Part shown: in pieces, positions 33,016 to 40,713 of the stretch | Numbering within the stretch: the stretch's first letter is position 1 | Layout of the letters: every line of letters begins with the position of its first letter | Assembly: GCF_002093975.1 (NCBI RefSeq) | Contig: NZ_MSZZ01000011.1 | Location: 1 to 64,000, forward strand | From: Thermoactinospora rubra | GTDB lineage: Bacteria; Actinomycetota; Actinomycetes; Streptosporangiales; Streptosporangiaceae | Length of the DNA stretch: 64,000 bases | Direction of reading: 5' to 3' | Made by a program: the position numbers and the translations under genes | The notes under the pieces: model-generated | Database searches by the model: none | What the model saw: only the letters and a program-made list of their open reading frames with translations | Told to the model about the DNA's origin: nothing

Positions 33016-33975
33016 TTAACGAGCGGCACCGGCAGTCCCCGAACCCCGGTAGGCCACCCACATCTCGCGCATCCGCACCCCCTGCCCGGCGGTGAACTCC
33101 CGCATGCAGGCGTCGTAGGTGTAGTCCATGAAGTTGTGGATCGCGTCGGGCCCCGCCCCCGGGCAGCTGTCCTTGCCCCGCGGGCAGCCGCCGCTCGGCG
33201 TGGCCTGCGGCGGGGTGTCGTCGATCCCGTCGCCCGGCTCCTGGCAGCCGTTGTCGAAGGTGTGGAACAGGCCAAGCCAGTGGCCGATCTCGTGGACGCC
33301 GGTGAAGCCGCGGTTGAAGTTGCGCAGCGAGCCGCCCGGCAGCGTGCGCCAGTCGAGGAGCACGCCGTCCAGCGTGGGATCCCTGTCGTACCAGAAGGGG
33401 TAGGTGGAATAGCCCAGCACCAGCTGGCCCAGCTGGGCGATGTAGAGGTTGAGGGTCTCCGGGCCGCCCTTGCGCAGGGCGGCCTTCATCGCGGTCTCGT
33501 GGGTCACCGGGTGGGCGAACCACTCGGCGTTGCGCGTGACCGTGACGCCCTTCAGGTCGAAGCGCACACCGGTGGCCACGCCGCCGTGTGCTCCGCCGTA
33601 CGCGGCGTTGAGGGTGGCGATCTGGCTCCGGACGGCCGCCTCCGGCGGGCGGCGGCCGTCGGTGAGCACGTGTACCCATGTCGGCACGACGACGGTGTCG
33701 GGCACGGGCGCGGCGAGCGTGTCCAGGCGCTCGCGCAGCTCGCGCAGCGCCCTGCCGACCTGGCCCGGCTCCGGTCCGTGCGGGTCGGCGGGCGGCCGGC
33801 CGGCCCGCGCGGGCGCCCCGCCGCATTCCCCGGGTACGGCTTGCGCCGCAGGTACGGCTTGTGCCGCCACCACGGCGCCTCCCGTGGGCGCGACCGGTGC
33901 GGCGGATCGGTCGGCTACGGCCGGGCAGGCCGCGAGCAGGCACGCCAAGGAAGCGGCGGTCAGGCGCCGAGCCAT
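33016..33975 (-). CDS. secreted M43-family zinc metalloprotease, probable lipoprotein
   Basis: 319 residues. The N-terminal signal ends in a lipobox-like LAAC (Cys17), so the protein may be lipid-anchored. A Pro/Ala-rich linker follows, then a pappalysin/cytophagalysin-type catalytic domain. The zinc motif is HEIGHWLGLFH at residues 228-238, with paired cysteines (DNGCQEPGDG, GGCPRG, DSCPG) and the Met-turn region NFMDYTYDACM. This is a standard M43 arrangement. The substrate is unknown. It is the first gene of a possible two-gene unit with the MFS transporter. Confidence 0.88.
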   Translation of the reverse strand: MARRLTAASLACLLAACPAVADRSAAPVAPTGGAVVAAQAVPAAQAVPGECGGAPARAGRPPADPHGPEPGQVGRALRELRERLDTLAAPVPDTVVVPTWVHVLTDGRRPPEAAVRSQIATLNAAYGGAHGGVATGVRFDLKGVTVTRNAEWFAHPVTHETAMKAALRKGGPETLNLYIAQLGQLVLGYSTYPFWYDRDPTLDGVLLDWRTLPGGSLRNFNRGFTGVHEIGHWLGLFHTFDNGCQEPGDGIDDTPPQATPSGGCPRGKDSCPGAGPDAIHNFMDYTYDACMREFTAGQGVRMREMWVAYRGSGTAGAAR

Positions 33976-34051
33976 GCGGTCCCCCCGTTACGGCATGAGC
34001 TGGATGCTCAAGACGCTAGCCGCACCGGCGCCGATCAGCCGCGATCAACAC

Positions 34052-34306
34052 TCACTGGTTTTGGTCGTCGCCGCCGCCCTTGGGCAGGCCGTCGTAGATC
34101 TCCTTGCACTCCGGGCAGACCGGGTACTTCTTCGGGTCCCGGCTGGGCACCCACACCTTCCCGCACAGGGCGCGGATCGGGGTGCCGGTCACCATGGCCT
34201 CGGTGATCTTGTTGCGGTCCGCGTAGTGGGCGAAGCGTTCGTGGTCGCCATCACCGTGCGAGGTCCGCGGCGTGGTTTCCTGCTCTGGAAGGATCTTCGT
34301 GCTCAC
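34052..34306 (-). CDS. DUF3039 zinc-binding protein
   Basis: An 84-residue acidic protein found throughout actinobacteria. HERFAHYADRNKITEAMVTG is the conserved helix. GTPIRALCGKVWVPSRDP and VCPECKEIYDGL supply three cysteines and a probable zinc-ribbon site. The function is unknown. The gene is 10 bases downstream of the membrane-protein gene on the same strand. Confidence 0.9.
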   Translation of the reverse strand: MSTKILPEQETTPRTSHGDGDHERFAHYADRNKITEAMVTGTPIRALCGKVWVPSRDPKKYPVCPECKEIYDGLPKGGGDDQNQ

Positions 34307-34316
34307 CCTGTCGAGT

Positions 34317-34772
34317 TTATGCCCGTCGCAGGGCCGCCAGCCCCGCGAGCCAGCCGAGCGCCAGCCCCCACAGCGCCCCCGCGACGGCCCCGGCCGCCAG
34401 CAGCCCGGCGTAGGCGCCGAGCCCGGCGTGCAGCACCTGCGCGGTCACGACGGCCCGCAGCAGGCCGGCCAGCGTCGCGCCCAGCACGAAGGCGCCCCAC
34501 GTCCCCCACAAGCCGCGCCGCGAACGCCACACCACGGCGACGAGCAGCACGGCCGCGGCCAGGTCGGTGAGCGCCATGAGCCAGGTCGTCTCGCCGACCG
34601 GGAGCAGCCGCAGCCCCGGCAGGCCGTACGGCACGCCGAGCGCGGACGGGACGGCCAGCCAGCCGAGCCTGGTCGCCGGCGCGGTCCCGGCCAGGCCGGA
34701 CGCCAGGCACATCGCGGCGGCGACCATTCCCGGGAGGCTGACTCGCAGCGAGCTATTGCGAACAAGGCTCAT
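34317..34772 (-). CDS. small integral membrane protein
   Basis: A 151-residue protein with four hydrophobic segments (GMVAAAMCLASGLAG, TTWLMALTDLAAAVLLVAVVW, GTWGAFVLGATLAGLLRAVV, AYAGLLAAGAVAGALWGLAL) and short basic loops. I do not recognise the family. The ATG at 34772 gives a natural N-terminus. A frame continuing to 35102 is a shadow of the GH5 gene. It diverges from the GH5 gene with 46 bases between the starts and is upstream of DUF3039. Confidence 0.65.
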   Translation of the reverse strand: MSLVRNSSLRVSLPGMVAAAMCLASGLAGTAPATRLGWLAVPSALGVPYGLPGLRLLPVGETTWLMALTDLAAAVLLVAVVWRSRRGLWGTWGAFVLGATLAGLLRAVVTAQVLHAGLGAYAGLLAAGAVAGALWGLALGWLAGLAALRRA

Positions 34773-34818
34773 GTTCGGCAGGCTACCGCCGACGGCAGCT
34801 CCGGCGGAAGAGTCCCTC

Positions 34819-36270
34819 ATGCAGCGTTCCCGGCCCAGTTCCCTGCCCGGTTCCCGGCTCGGTTTCCGGCCCGGTTTCCGGCTCGTCGTGGCGGCGGTGA
34901 CGGTGACGGCCGTGCTGGCCGGGGGCGTCGCCTCGGCCACCAGGAGCGCGCCCGAGCGGGTGGGGCACTTCCTCACCGACGAGCGGGGGCGCACCCTGGT
35001 GCTGCACGGGTTCAACACGGCGAGCAGCGCCAAGGGCACGCCGGACGGGCTGCCGGAGCTCACCGAGGCGGACGTCGAGCGCGAGTACCGGGACATGGGC
35101 ACGAACTTCGTCCGCTTCCTCCTCCAGTGGCGCGCGGTCGAGCCCTCACCCGGCGTCTATGACACGAAATATCTGGACAAGGTGGCCGAGCGGGTCCGGT
35201 GGTACGCCAAGCGCGGCTACCACGTGCTGCTCGACATGCACCAGGACCTGTGGGGCAACCACATCACCCCGACCGGCCAGGCCGGAAACGGCGCCCCCGC
35301 GTGGGCGACCCACCTCGACGGCCTGCCCGTCGCCACGGACCACTGGACCTGGGAGCTGTACTACCTCGAACCCGGCGTCATCCGCGCCTTCGACCACTTC
35401 TGGAACACCACCGGGGAGCATCCCGAGCTGATGGACCACTACGCGGCGGCGTGGAAGGCGGTCGCGGCGCGCTTCAAGGACGAGCCCGCCGTGATCGGCT
35501 ACGACCTCATGAACGAGCCGTGGGGCGGCTCGGTCCAGGGCGCGGCCTTCGAGAGCGGGCCGCTGGCCGAGCTGTACCGCAGGTGCGTCGCGCAGATCAG
35601 GTCCGTCGACCGCGACGGCTGGATCTTCCTGGAGCCGCAGGCCGTCGGCGTCAACTGGGGCTTGCCGTCCGCGCTGCCGCCGATCGAGGACCCGAGCCGC
35701 CGGATCGCCCTCGCGCCGCACGTCTACCCGCTGCCGCTGGACCTGGGCGGCGGGTACGAGGGCGAGGCGCGGGAGTGGACCGACCGCACGCTGGGGTGGT
35801 GGCGCGACAACGTGCTCCGCCTGGCCGAGCGGATGGACGCGCCGGTCGTGCTGGGGGAGTTCGGGCTGGACATGACCCGGCCGGGCGCATCTGAGGTGGT
35901 GGAGCGCATCCTGGACCTCACCGATGAGATGGGCATCGGCCGGGCGTACTGGTCGCGCGACCCGGGGAGCTGGGGGCCCTACTCGGAGTCAGGTACGGCC
36001 GGGCCGCTGGTGGGGGTCATGGCCAGGCCGTACCCCAGGGCGATCGGGGGCGTGCCCACGCGCGTGGACTGGGATCCGGCGGCCAGGGCGCTGACCGTGG
36101 AGTTCGAGGCCAACGGCAGCGGGCCGACGGAGGTGTACCTGCCGGCGGACGACTTCCCGCGCGGCGGCAGGGCTTCGACGGGCCCGGCGTCGTGGGACGC
36201 CGGGCGGCGCGTGCTCACGGTGCCGACCGCTTCCAGCGGAAAGGTCAGGCTCGTCATCACCCCCGCGTAG
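34819..36270 (+). CDS. secreted GH5 glycoside hydrolase (endoglycoceramidase-like)
   Basis: A 483-residue secreted enzyme. A 40-residue signal with a basic n-region and a hydrophobic core (LVVAAVTVTAVLAGGVASA) is followed by the GH5 barrel. Acid/base Glu233 lies in YDLMNEPWGG and nucleophile Glu347 in VVLGEFGLD. RGYHVLLDMHQDLWG and APHVYPLPLDLGGGY fit the endoglycoceramidase-related subgroup, which cleaves glycans from glycolipids, rather than classical cellulases. A C-terminal beta domain (YPRAIGGVPTRVDWDP to the end) is also found in that group. The natural substrate is uncertain. A hairpin follows its stop. Confidence 0.88.
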   Translation: MQRSRPSSLPGSRLGFRPGFRLVVAAVTVTAVLAGGVASATRSAPERVGHFLTDERGRTLVLHGFNTASSAKGTPDGLPELTEADVEREYRDMGTNFVRFLLQWRAVEPSPGVYDTKYLDKVAERVRWYAKRGYHVLLDMHQDLWGNHITPTGQAGNGAPAWATHLDGLPVATDHWTWELYYLEPGVIRAFDHFWNTTGEHPELMDHYAAAWKAVAARFKDEPAVIGYDLMNEPWGGSVQGAAFESGPLAELYRRCVAQIRSVDRDGWIFLEPQAVGVNWGLPSALPPIEDPSRRIALAPHVYPLPLDLGGGYEGEAREWTDRTLGWWRDNVLRLAERMDAPVVLGEFGLDMTRPGASEVVERILDLTDEMGIGRAYWSRDPGSWGPYSESGTAGPLVGVMARPYPRAIGGVPTRVDWDPAARALTVEFEANGSGPTEVYLPADDFPRGGRASTGPASWDAGRRVLTVPTASSGKVRLVITPA

Positions 36271-36297
36271 GGGCTCCTCCGGTCACGTGGAAAGCCG

Positions 36298-36331
36298 AGT
36301 GCGGCCCCGCCATCCGAGGCGAAGCCGCACT
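36298..36331. terminator. hairpin between convergent GH5 and DHA2 genes
   Basis: AGTGCGGC (36298-36305) pairs with GCCGCACT (36324-36331). It sits between two convergent stops (36270 and 36352), so it may serve both genes. Confidence 0.5.
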
Positions 36332-36351
36332 TCATGGAATGTCCCGAAAGA

Positions 36352-37962
36352 TCACCCCAGGTGAACGGGCGCGCCCTCCGTCTTGCGCCCGCTCTTGACC
36401 AGCAGCGCCAGCAACGCCGTCCCCACCGCCACGATCGTGGAGATGAGGAACGCCAGGTGCATGCCGTCCAGGAACGAGTGGTGCACGGCCGTGACGATCA
36501 CCTGCTGCACCTGCTCGGGCACCGTCTTGAGCGCCTCGGCGGGCACGGTCCCGAAGGCCGCGGCCTTCTCCAGCCCCTCGATCGCCTGCGGCGGCATGGC
36601 CTTCGCGACCGGCCCGAGGTGGCCTGGGAGCGTGCCGGAGATCTCCGCCGCCATCACCGCGCCCAGGATGGCCGTGCCCATCGCGCCGCCGACCTGCATG
36701 GCCGACTGCTGCACGCCGCCCGCGACGCCCGCCAGCTCCATGGGCGAGTTGCCCACGATGATCTCCGTGGCCCCCACGAACACCGGCGACAGGCCGAAGG
36801 CCAGCAGCAGGAACGGCAGGCCGGTTTCGAAGAAGGAGGCCTCCACGCCGATGCGCGACATGAGGAACATCGACACGGCCGTGATCAGCATGCCGCCCGA
36901 GATCGTGACCTTGGGCCCGAGCTTGCCGATCGCCATGCCCGCCAGCGGCGAGGCGATGATCATGCCGGCGCTCATGGGCAGCATGCGCAGGCCCGCGTCC
37001 AGCGGCGAGAGCCCGTGGACGCCCTGGAAGTAGAAGCCCAGGAAGAACATCGCGCCGAACATGGCGAAGGCGACCAGCATCATCAGCAGGATGCCGATGG
37101 AGACCGACAGGTTGCGGAACAGCGACAGCGGGATCAGCGGCTCGCGCGCCTTGCTCTGCCACAGCACGAACAGCGCGCCGACCACGACCGTCACCGCGAG
37201 GAAGCCGAGGGTACGGCTGTCGCCCCAGCCCCAGTCGGGAGCCTTGATGATGGCCCACACCAGCGAGAACATGGCCACGGACAGCAGCAGGACGCCCAGC
37301 CAGTCGATGCGGGAGAGGGTCTGCGCCTTGCTCTCCATGATGATCCACAGCCCCATGGCCAGCGCGACGGCGCCGACCGGGACGTTGATGAAGAACACCG
37401 ACTGCCAGCTGACGTTCTCCACGAGGAGGCCGCCCACGATCGGGCCCGCGGCGCTGGACAGGCCGATGATCGCACCCCACGCGCCCATCGCGGCGTTGAG
37501 CTTCTCACCCGGGAAGGCGTTGCGGAGCAGCGCCAGCGCGGCCGGGTTGAGCAACGCGCCGAACAGGCCCTGCAGCACGCGCATGCCGATCAGGGTGCCG
37601 ACGGGCGAGATGCCCAGGGTCTCGCCGATGGGCTCGCTGAAGGCGATCGCGAGCGAGGTGAGCGCGAACCCGGCGACGCCGATGAGGAACACCCTCTTGT
37701 GCCCGAACAGGTCGCCCAGCTTGCCGGCCGTGATGAGGAAGACGGCCAGGGCGAGCAGGTATCCGCTGGTCACCCACTGCAGGTCGGCCAACGAGGCGCC
37801 GAGGTCCTGGCCGATGACCGGGTTGGCGATGCCCACGACGGTGCCGTCGAGCATGACCATGATCACGCCGAGCGAGACCGCCAGCAAGGTGAGCCAAGGG
37901 TGCCCCTTCGCCCCCCGCGGGAGTGGCGCCGACGGTGGCGCCACAGTCTTGACGTCAGCCAT
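36352..37962 (-). CDS. DHA2-family (EmrB/QacA) multidrug MFS transporter
   Basis: A 536-residue 14-helix exporter. PWLTLLAVSLGVIMVMLDGT with the membrane-embedded Asp of helix 1, KLGDLFGHKRVFLIGV after helix 2, and RVLQGLFGALLNPAALALLRNAFPG (motif C region, in part) are signatures of drug:H+ antiporters. The ATG at 37962 is preceded by a good promoter (TTGTCA, 17 bases, TAAATT). It diverges from a TetR gene, the usual arrangement of a drug pump and its repressor. Confidence 0.92.
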   Translation of the reverse strand: MADVKTVAPPSAPLPRGAKGHPWLTLLAVSLGVIMVMLDGTVVGIANPVIGQDLGASLADLQWVTSGYLLALAVFLITAGKLGDLFGHKRVFLIGVAGFALTSLAIAFSEPIGETLGISPVGTLIGMRVLQGLFGALLNPAALALLRNAFPGEKLNAAMGAWGAIIGLSSAAGPIVGGLLVENVSWQSVFFINVPVGAVALAMGLWIIMESKAQTLSRIDWLGVLLLSVAMFSLVWAIIKAPDWGWGDSRTLGFLAVTVVVGALFVLWQSKAREPLIPLSLFRNLSVSIGILLMMLVAFAMFGAMFFLGFYFQGVHGLSPLDAGLRMLPMSAGMIIASPLAGMAIGKLGPKVTISGGMLITAVSMFLMSRIGVEASFFETGLPFLLLAFGLSPVFVGATEIIVGNSPMELAGVAGGVQQSAMQVGGAMGTAILGAVMAAEISGTLPGHLGPVAKAMPPQAIEGLEKAAAFGTVPAEALKTVPEQVQQVIVTAVHHSFLDGMHLAFLISTIVAVGTALLALLVKSGRKTEGAPVHLG

Positions 37963-38013
37963 GAGTCCCCCTTCGCCCCCTTCGAGGGCATTCGTCACTA
38001 CAGAGCATCAGGT

Positions 38014-38042
38014 AATTTATGGCAGGGAGTGACAGATGACAA
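38014..38042 (-). promoter_or_regulatory. promoter for the DHA2 pump gene
   Basis: On the minus strand TTGTCA (38042-38037), a 17-base spacer and TAAATT (38019-38014) form a near-consensus sigma-70-type promoter ending about 50 bases before the pump ATG. TGACA direct repeats (38029-38033 and 38037-38041 region) overlap the -35. Confidence 0.6.
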
Positions 38043-38082
38043 ACCAATTTCAGAAGGCGGATGATGACTTATGGCACACTAT

Positions 38083-38096
38083 GACACGAAAGTGTC
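38083..38096. promoter_or_regulatory. candidate TetR operator
   Basis: GACAC and GTGTC form a perfect inverted repeat around GAAA, six bases before the tetR-type ATG and next to CAGGAG. Its position would block the regulator's own transcription or translation start. Related TGACA half-sites occur near the pump promoter. Confidence 0.5.
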
Positions 38097-38102
38097 CAGG
38101 AG

Positions 38103-38726
38103 ATGACGGCCATGGGTCTGCGTGAACGCAAGAAGGAGAAGACGCGCCTCGCGATCCTCGACGCGGCGCTCGATCTGTTCCTCGAACAAGGATACGACGC
38201 CACCACCGTGGAGCAGATCGCAGGGGCCGCCGAAGTCTCCCCGCGCACCTTCTTCCGCTACTTCTCCGGCAAGGAACACCTGGCGCTGTGGTACCACGAC
38301 TACGGCGAGGCCGTCATGCGGGAGGCGCTGGACAGCCGCCCCGCCGACGAGCCGCCGTTCACCTCGCTGCTCCACGCCCTGCGCGCGGTGGCCGACGACA
38401 TCCAGGAGCTCACGCCCGAGGACGCGGAGCGCTTCCTCAAGATGCGCAAGGTGTACGAGGCCAACCCCACCCTGATCGGCAAGGCCGTCGGCCGGGCCGC
38501 CGAGACCGAGCTGCGGCTGGTCGACGCGGTCGCCCGCCGTACCGGACTGGACCCAGACGAGAGCCGGCTGCCCTACCTCGTCGTCGCATTCGCCATGTCG
38601 ATCACGCGGGTGGGGTTCGAGTGCCCGCGCCCCGAGGTCACCGGTGTGTCCGATCTCGCGGCACGCCTGCGGGAGACCGTCGACCTCGCCGAGCGCGTCT
38701 TCGTGCCGGGCTGGGACCGGCCCTAG
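38103..38726 (+). CDS. TetR-family repressor of the divergent pump
   Basis: A 207-residue regulator. N-terminal helix-turn-helix: RERKKEKTRLAILDAALDLF, then TTVEQIAGAAEVSPRTFFRYF, the classic TetR_N pattern. A helical ligand-binding domain follows. The start is ATG 38103 after CAGGAG; an ATG at 38112 is also possible. It is divergent from the DHA2 pump, so it most likely represses it and itself. Its stop is six bases from the stop of the convergent yqgE-type gene. Confidence 0.92.
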   Translation: MTAMGLRERKKEKTRLAILDAALDLFLEQGYDATTVEQIAGAAEVSPRTFFRYFSGKEHLALWYHDYGEAVMREALDSRPADEPPFTSLLHALRAVADDIQELTPEDAERFLKMRKVYEANPTLIGKAVGRAAETELRLVDAVARRTGLDPDESRLPYLVVAFAMSITRVGFECPRPEVTGVSDLAARLRETVDLAERVFVPGWDRP

Positions 38727-38732
38727 TTCGCC

Positions 38733-39311
38733 CTAGTTCATCGTGGGATCGTCCGGGCAGGTCGCCACGAAGGCCAGCTCCCCGCGCTGGCGGCGCAGCA
38801 CCCGGCGCCACAGCGAGGCGGGGTCGGCCGCGAAGGTGTCGCCGATCTCGGAGTCGACGAGGTACCAGGCGCCTTCGGCGATCTCGCTCTCCAGCTGGCC
38901 CGACGTCCAGCCCGAGTAACCGGCGAAGATCCGCATCTGCGCGATCTCGCCCTTGAGGATCTCCGGCGGCGCGTCGAGGTCGACCGTCCCCAGCCGCGCG
39001 ACCGACGGGCTGGCCGCGTGCAGCCTGCGCCAGCCCAGCGGCTCCTGGCCGCTCGGCACCGCCGCCAGGGCCAGCGCGCTGTCGGTCTGGACGGGCCCGC
39101 CCTCGAACAGCACCGGTGGGCCGGTCACCAGCGAGTCCCAGACCGGCAGCACCTGCGTGACGGAGATCTGGCTCGGCCGGTTGAGCACCACGCCCAGAGT
39201 GCCGCCGTCCCTGTCGTGCTCCAGGATCAGCACGACGCTACGCCGGAAGTTGGGGTCGTCGAGCAGCGGCGTCGCCACCAGAAGCCCGCCGACGTGGATC
39301 GCCTCCGCCAT
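38733..39311 (-). CDS. YqgE/AlgH family protein
   Basis: A 192-residue protein. LLVATPLLDDPNFRRSVVLI, GTLGVVLNRPS, VLFEGGPVQTDS and IFAGYSGWTSGQLESEI are the conserved blocks of the UPF0301/AlgH family. The biochemical role is still unclear. It is a single gene converging on the TetR gene. The length is normal. Confidence 0.93.
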   Translation of the reverse strand: MAEAIHVGGLLVATPLLDDPNFRRSVVLILEHDRDGGTLGVVLNRPSQISVTQVLPVWDSLVTGPPVLFEGGPVQTDSALALAAVPSGQEPLGWRRLHAASPSVARLGTVDLDAPPEILKGEIAQMRIFAGYSGWTSGQLESEIAEGAWYLVDSEIGDTFAADPASLWRRVLRRQRGELAFVATCPDDPTMN

Positions 39312-39401
39312 ATCTCCATGATGAGGGGTGGCGGGAGGCTCCCGCGCCGCCTGGTGGGAGATGTTACTTTCCGCAACCCCATGGGGACCGCACGGCGCCG
39401 G

Positions 39402-40619
39402 TCACTCCGCGGGGACGGCCTCGACGGTCCCGTCGAGCCGTGAGCGCTCGGCGGCCCAGGCGACGGTGTGGCTGTGCAGGCTCTCGCGGGGCGAGGACAG
39501 CACGTGGGAGGCGTCGCGGGTGCGCACCGCGGCCAGGAAGGCGTCGACCAGCCCCTCGTCGCCGCCGCCGTGGCCGCCCGCGGCGGTGGCGTCGCCCTGC
39601 GGCCGGGTGTCGACCGTCTCGGCGCGGCCGGTGCGGAAGTCGGTCAGGGTCAGCCGCTCGCCGTCGCCCTCGATCGAGCCGTGGGTGCCGAAGATCCGGG
39701 TCTGGCGGTGCGCGGCCGGGGTGAACGCGGTCATCGTGAAGGAGGCGGTGAGCCCGCCCTCGAACTCCAGGTTCACCACCTGGTGGTCGACCACGTCGTT
39801 GTCGCAGGCGTAGACGCACCTGCCGTACGGGCCGGTGCGCAGGGCCTCCAGGACCCCCTGCTCGGAGACGTCGTCGGTGACGACCGACAGCGGCCAGCGG
39901 TCCTGGCCGGCGAGCGGCAGGTAGATGCGCCTGGCCGAGTACGGGCAGCCCGGCTCCGCCGCGCAGTCCAGGCACCGGTCGGCCGCGCCGGCGGGCCGGT
40001 TCTCGCGGCGGAAGTGGTGCAGGCCGCCGAAGGAGGACACGCGCCGCACGCGCCTGCCCGTGACGTGCACCAGCCAGTCCAGGTCGTGCCCCGACTTGGC
40101 CAGCAGCATGAACGTCGACTCGTCGGCCCTGCGCCAGTTGCCGCGCACGTAGGAGTGGGCGTGGTGCCACCAGCCGACCGGCTCCAGGTGCTGGACGCTG
40201 ACGACCTCCCCGATCCGGGGCAGCAGCTCCCGCAGCTTCCTGGTGTAGGGCGTGTAGCGCAGCACGTAGCAGACCGCGAAGATCACGCCGTGCCGTTCCG
40301 CCGCCTCGACGATCGCGCGGCAGTCCGCCTCGGTGACCGCCATCGGCTTCTCGAGCAGGATGTCGTAGCCCAGCTCGGCGAAGCGCACGGCGGGCTCGGC
40401 GTGCTGGGCGTCCTGGGTGGCGATGATCACCGCGTCGGCCTGCCGGGGCAGCGCGGCCAGCTCGCGCCAGTCGGCGTACTGCGCCGCCCCGGCGAACCGC
40501 GCCCGCCGGCCGGCCAGCGGATCGGCCACCGCGACGACGCGCGCCTGGCCGGTGCCGACGGCGTGGCGGGTGTAGGAGGTCCCCCGCGAGCCCGCGCCGA
40601 CGACGGCGAGAGTGACCAT
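39402..40619 (-). CDS. Gfo/Idh/MocA-family NAD(P)-dependent oxidoreductase
   Basis: 405 residues. An N-terminal Rossmann domain with VVGAGSRG, VADPLAGRR and the EKPMAVTEADC motif (Lys of the EKP signature) is followed by a C-terminal substrate domain with HSYVRGNWRR and KSGHDLDWLVHVTG, which carries the catalytic His/Asp. A cysteine-rich insertion (DRCLDCAAEPGCPY) between 230 and 245 may bind metal. Family members oxidise sugars or inositols. I start at the ATG at 40619 because GGAGG precedes it; upstream ATGs reach into the intergenic region. No sugar transporter is beside it. Confidence 0.88.
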   Translation of the reverse strand: MVTLAVVGAGSRGTSYTRHAVGTGQARVVAVADPLAGRRARFAGAAQYADWRELAALPRQADAVIIATQDAQHAEPAVRFAELGYDILLEKPMAVTEADCRAIVEAAERHGVIFAVCYVLRYTPYTRKLRELLPRIGEVVSVQHLEPVGWWHHAHSYVRGNWRRADESTFMLLAKSGHDLDWLVHVTGRRVRRVSSFGGLHHFRRENRPAGAADRCLDCAAEPGCPYSARRIYLPLAGQDRWPLSVVTDDVSEQGVLEALRTGPYGRCVYACDNDVVDHQVVNLEFEGGLTASFTMTAFTPAAHRQTRIFGTHGSIEGDGERLTLTDFRTGRAETVDTRPQGDATAAGGHGGGDEGLVDAFLAAVRTRDASHVLSSPRESLHSHTVAWAAERSRLDGTVEAVPAE

Positions 40620-40713
40620 CGTTCCTCCACTCATGTCATCGGTCACGGCCGTGCGGCCGCACGCGGCGGCGACCAGCCTCGCGGCGGCCAGACCGGCGCG
40701 GGGCCATCGGCGG

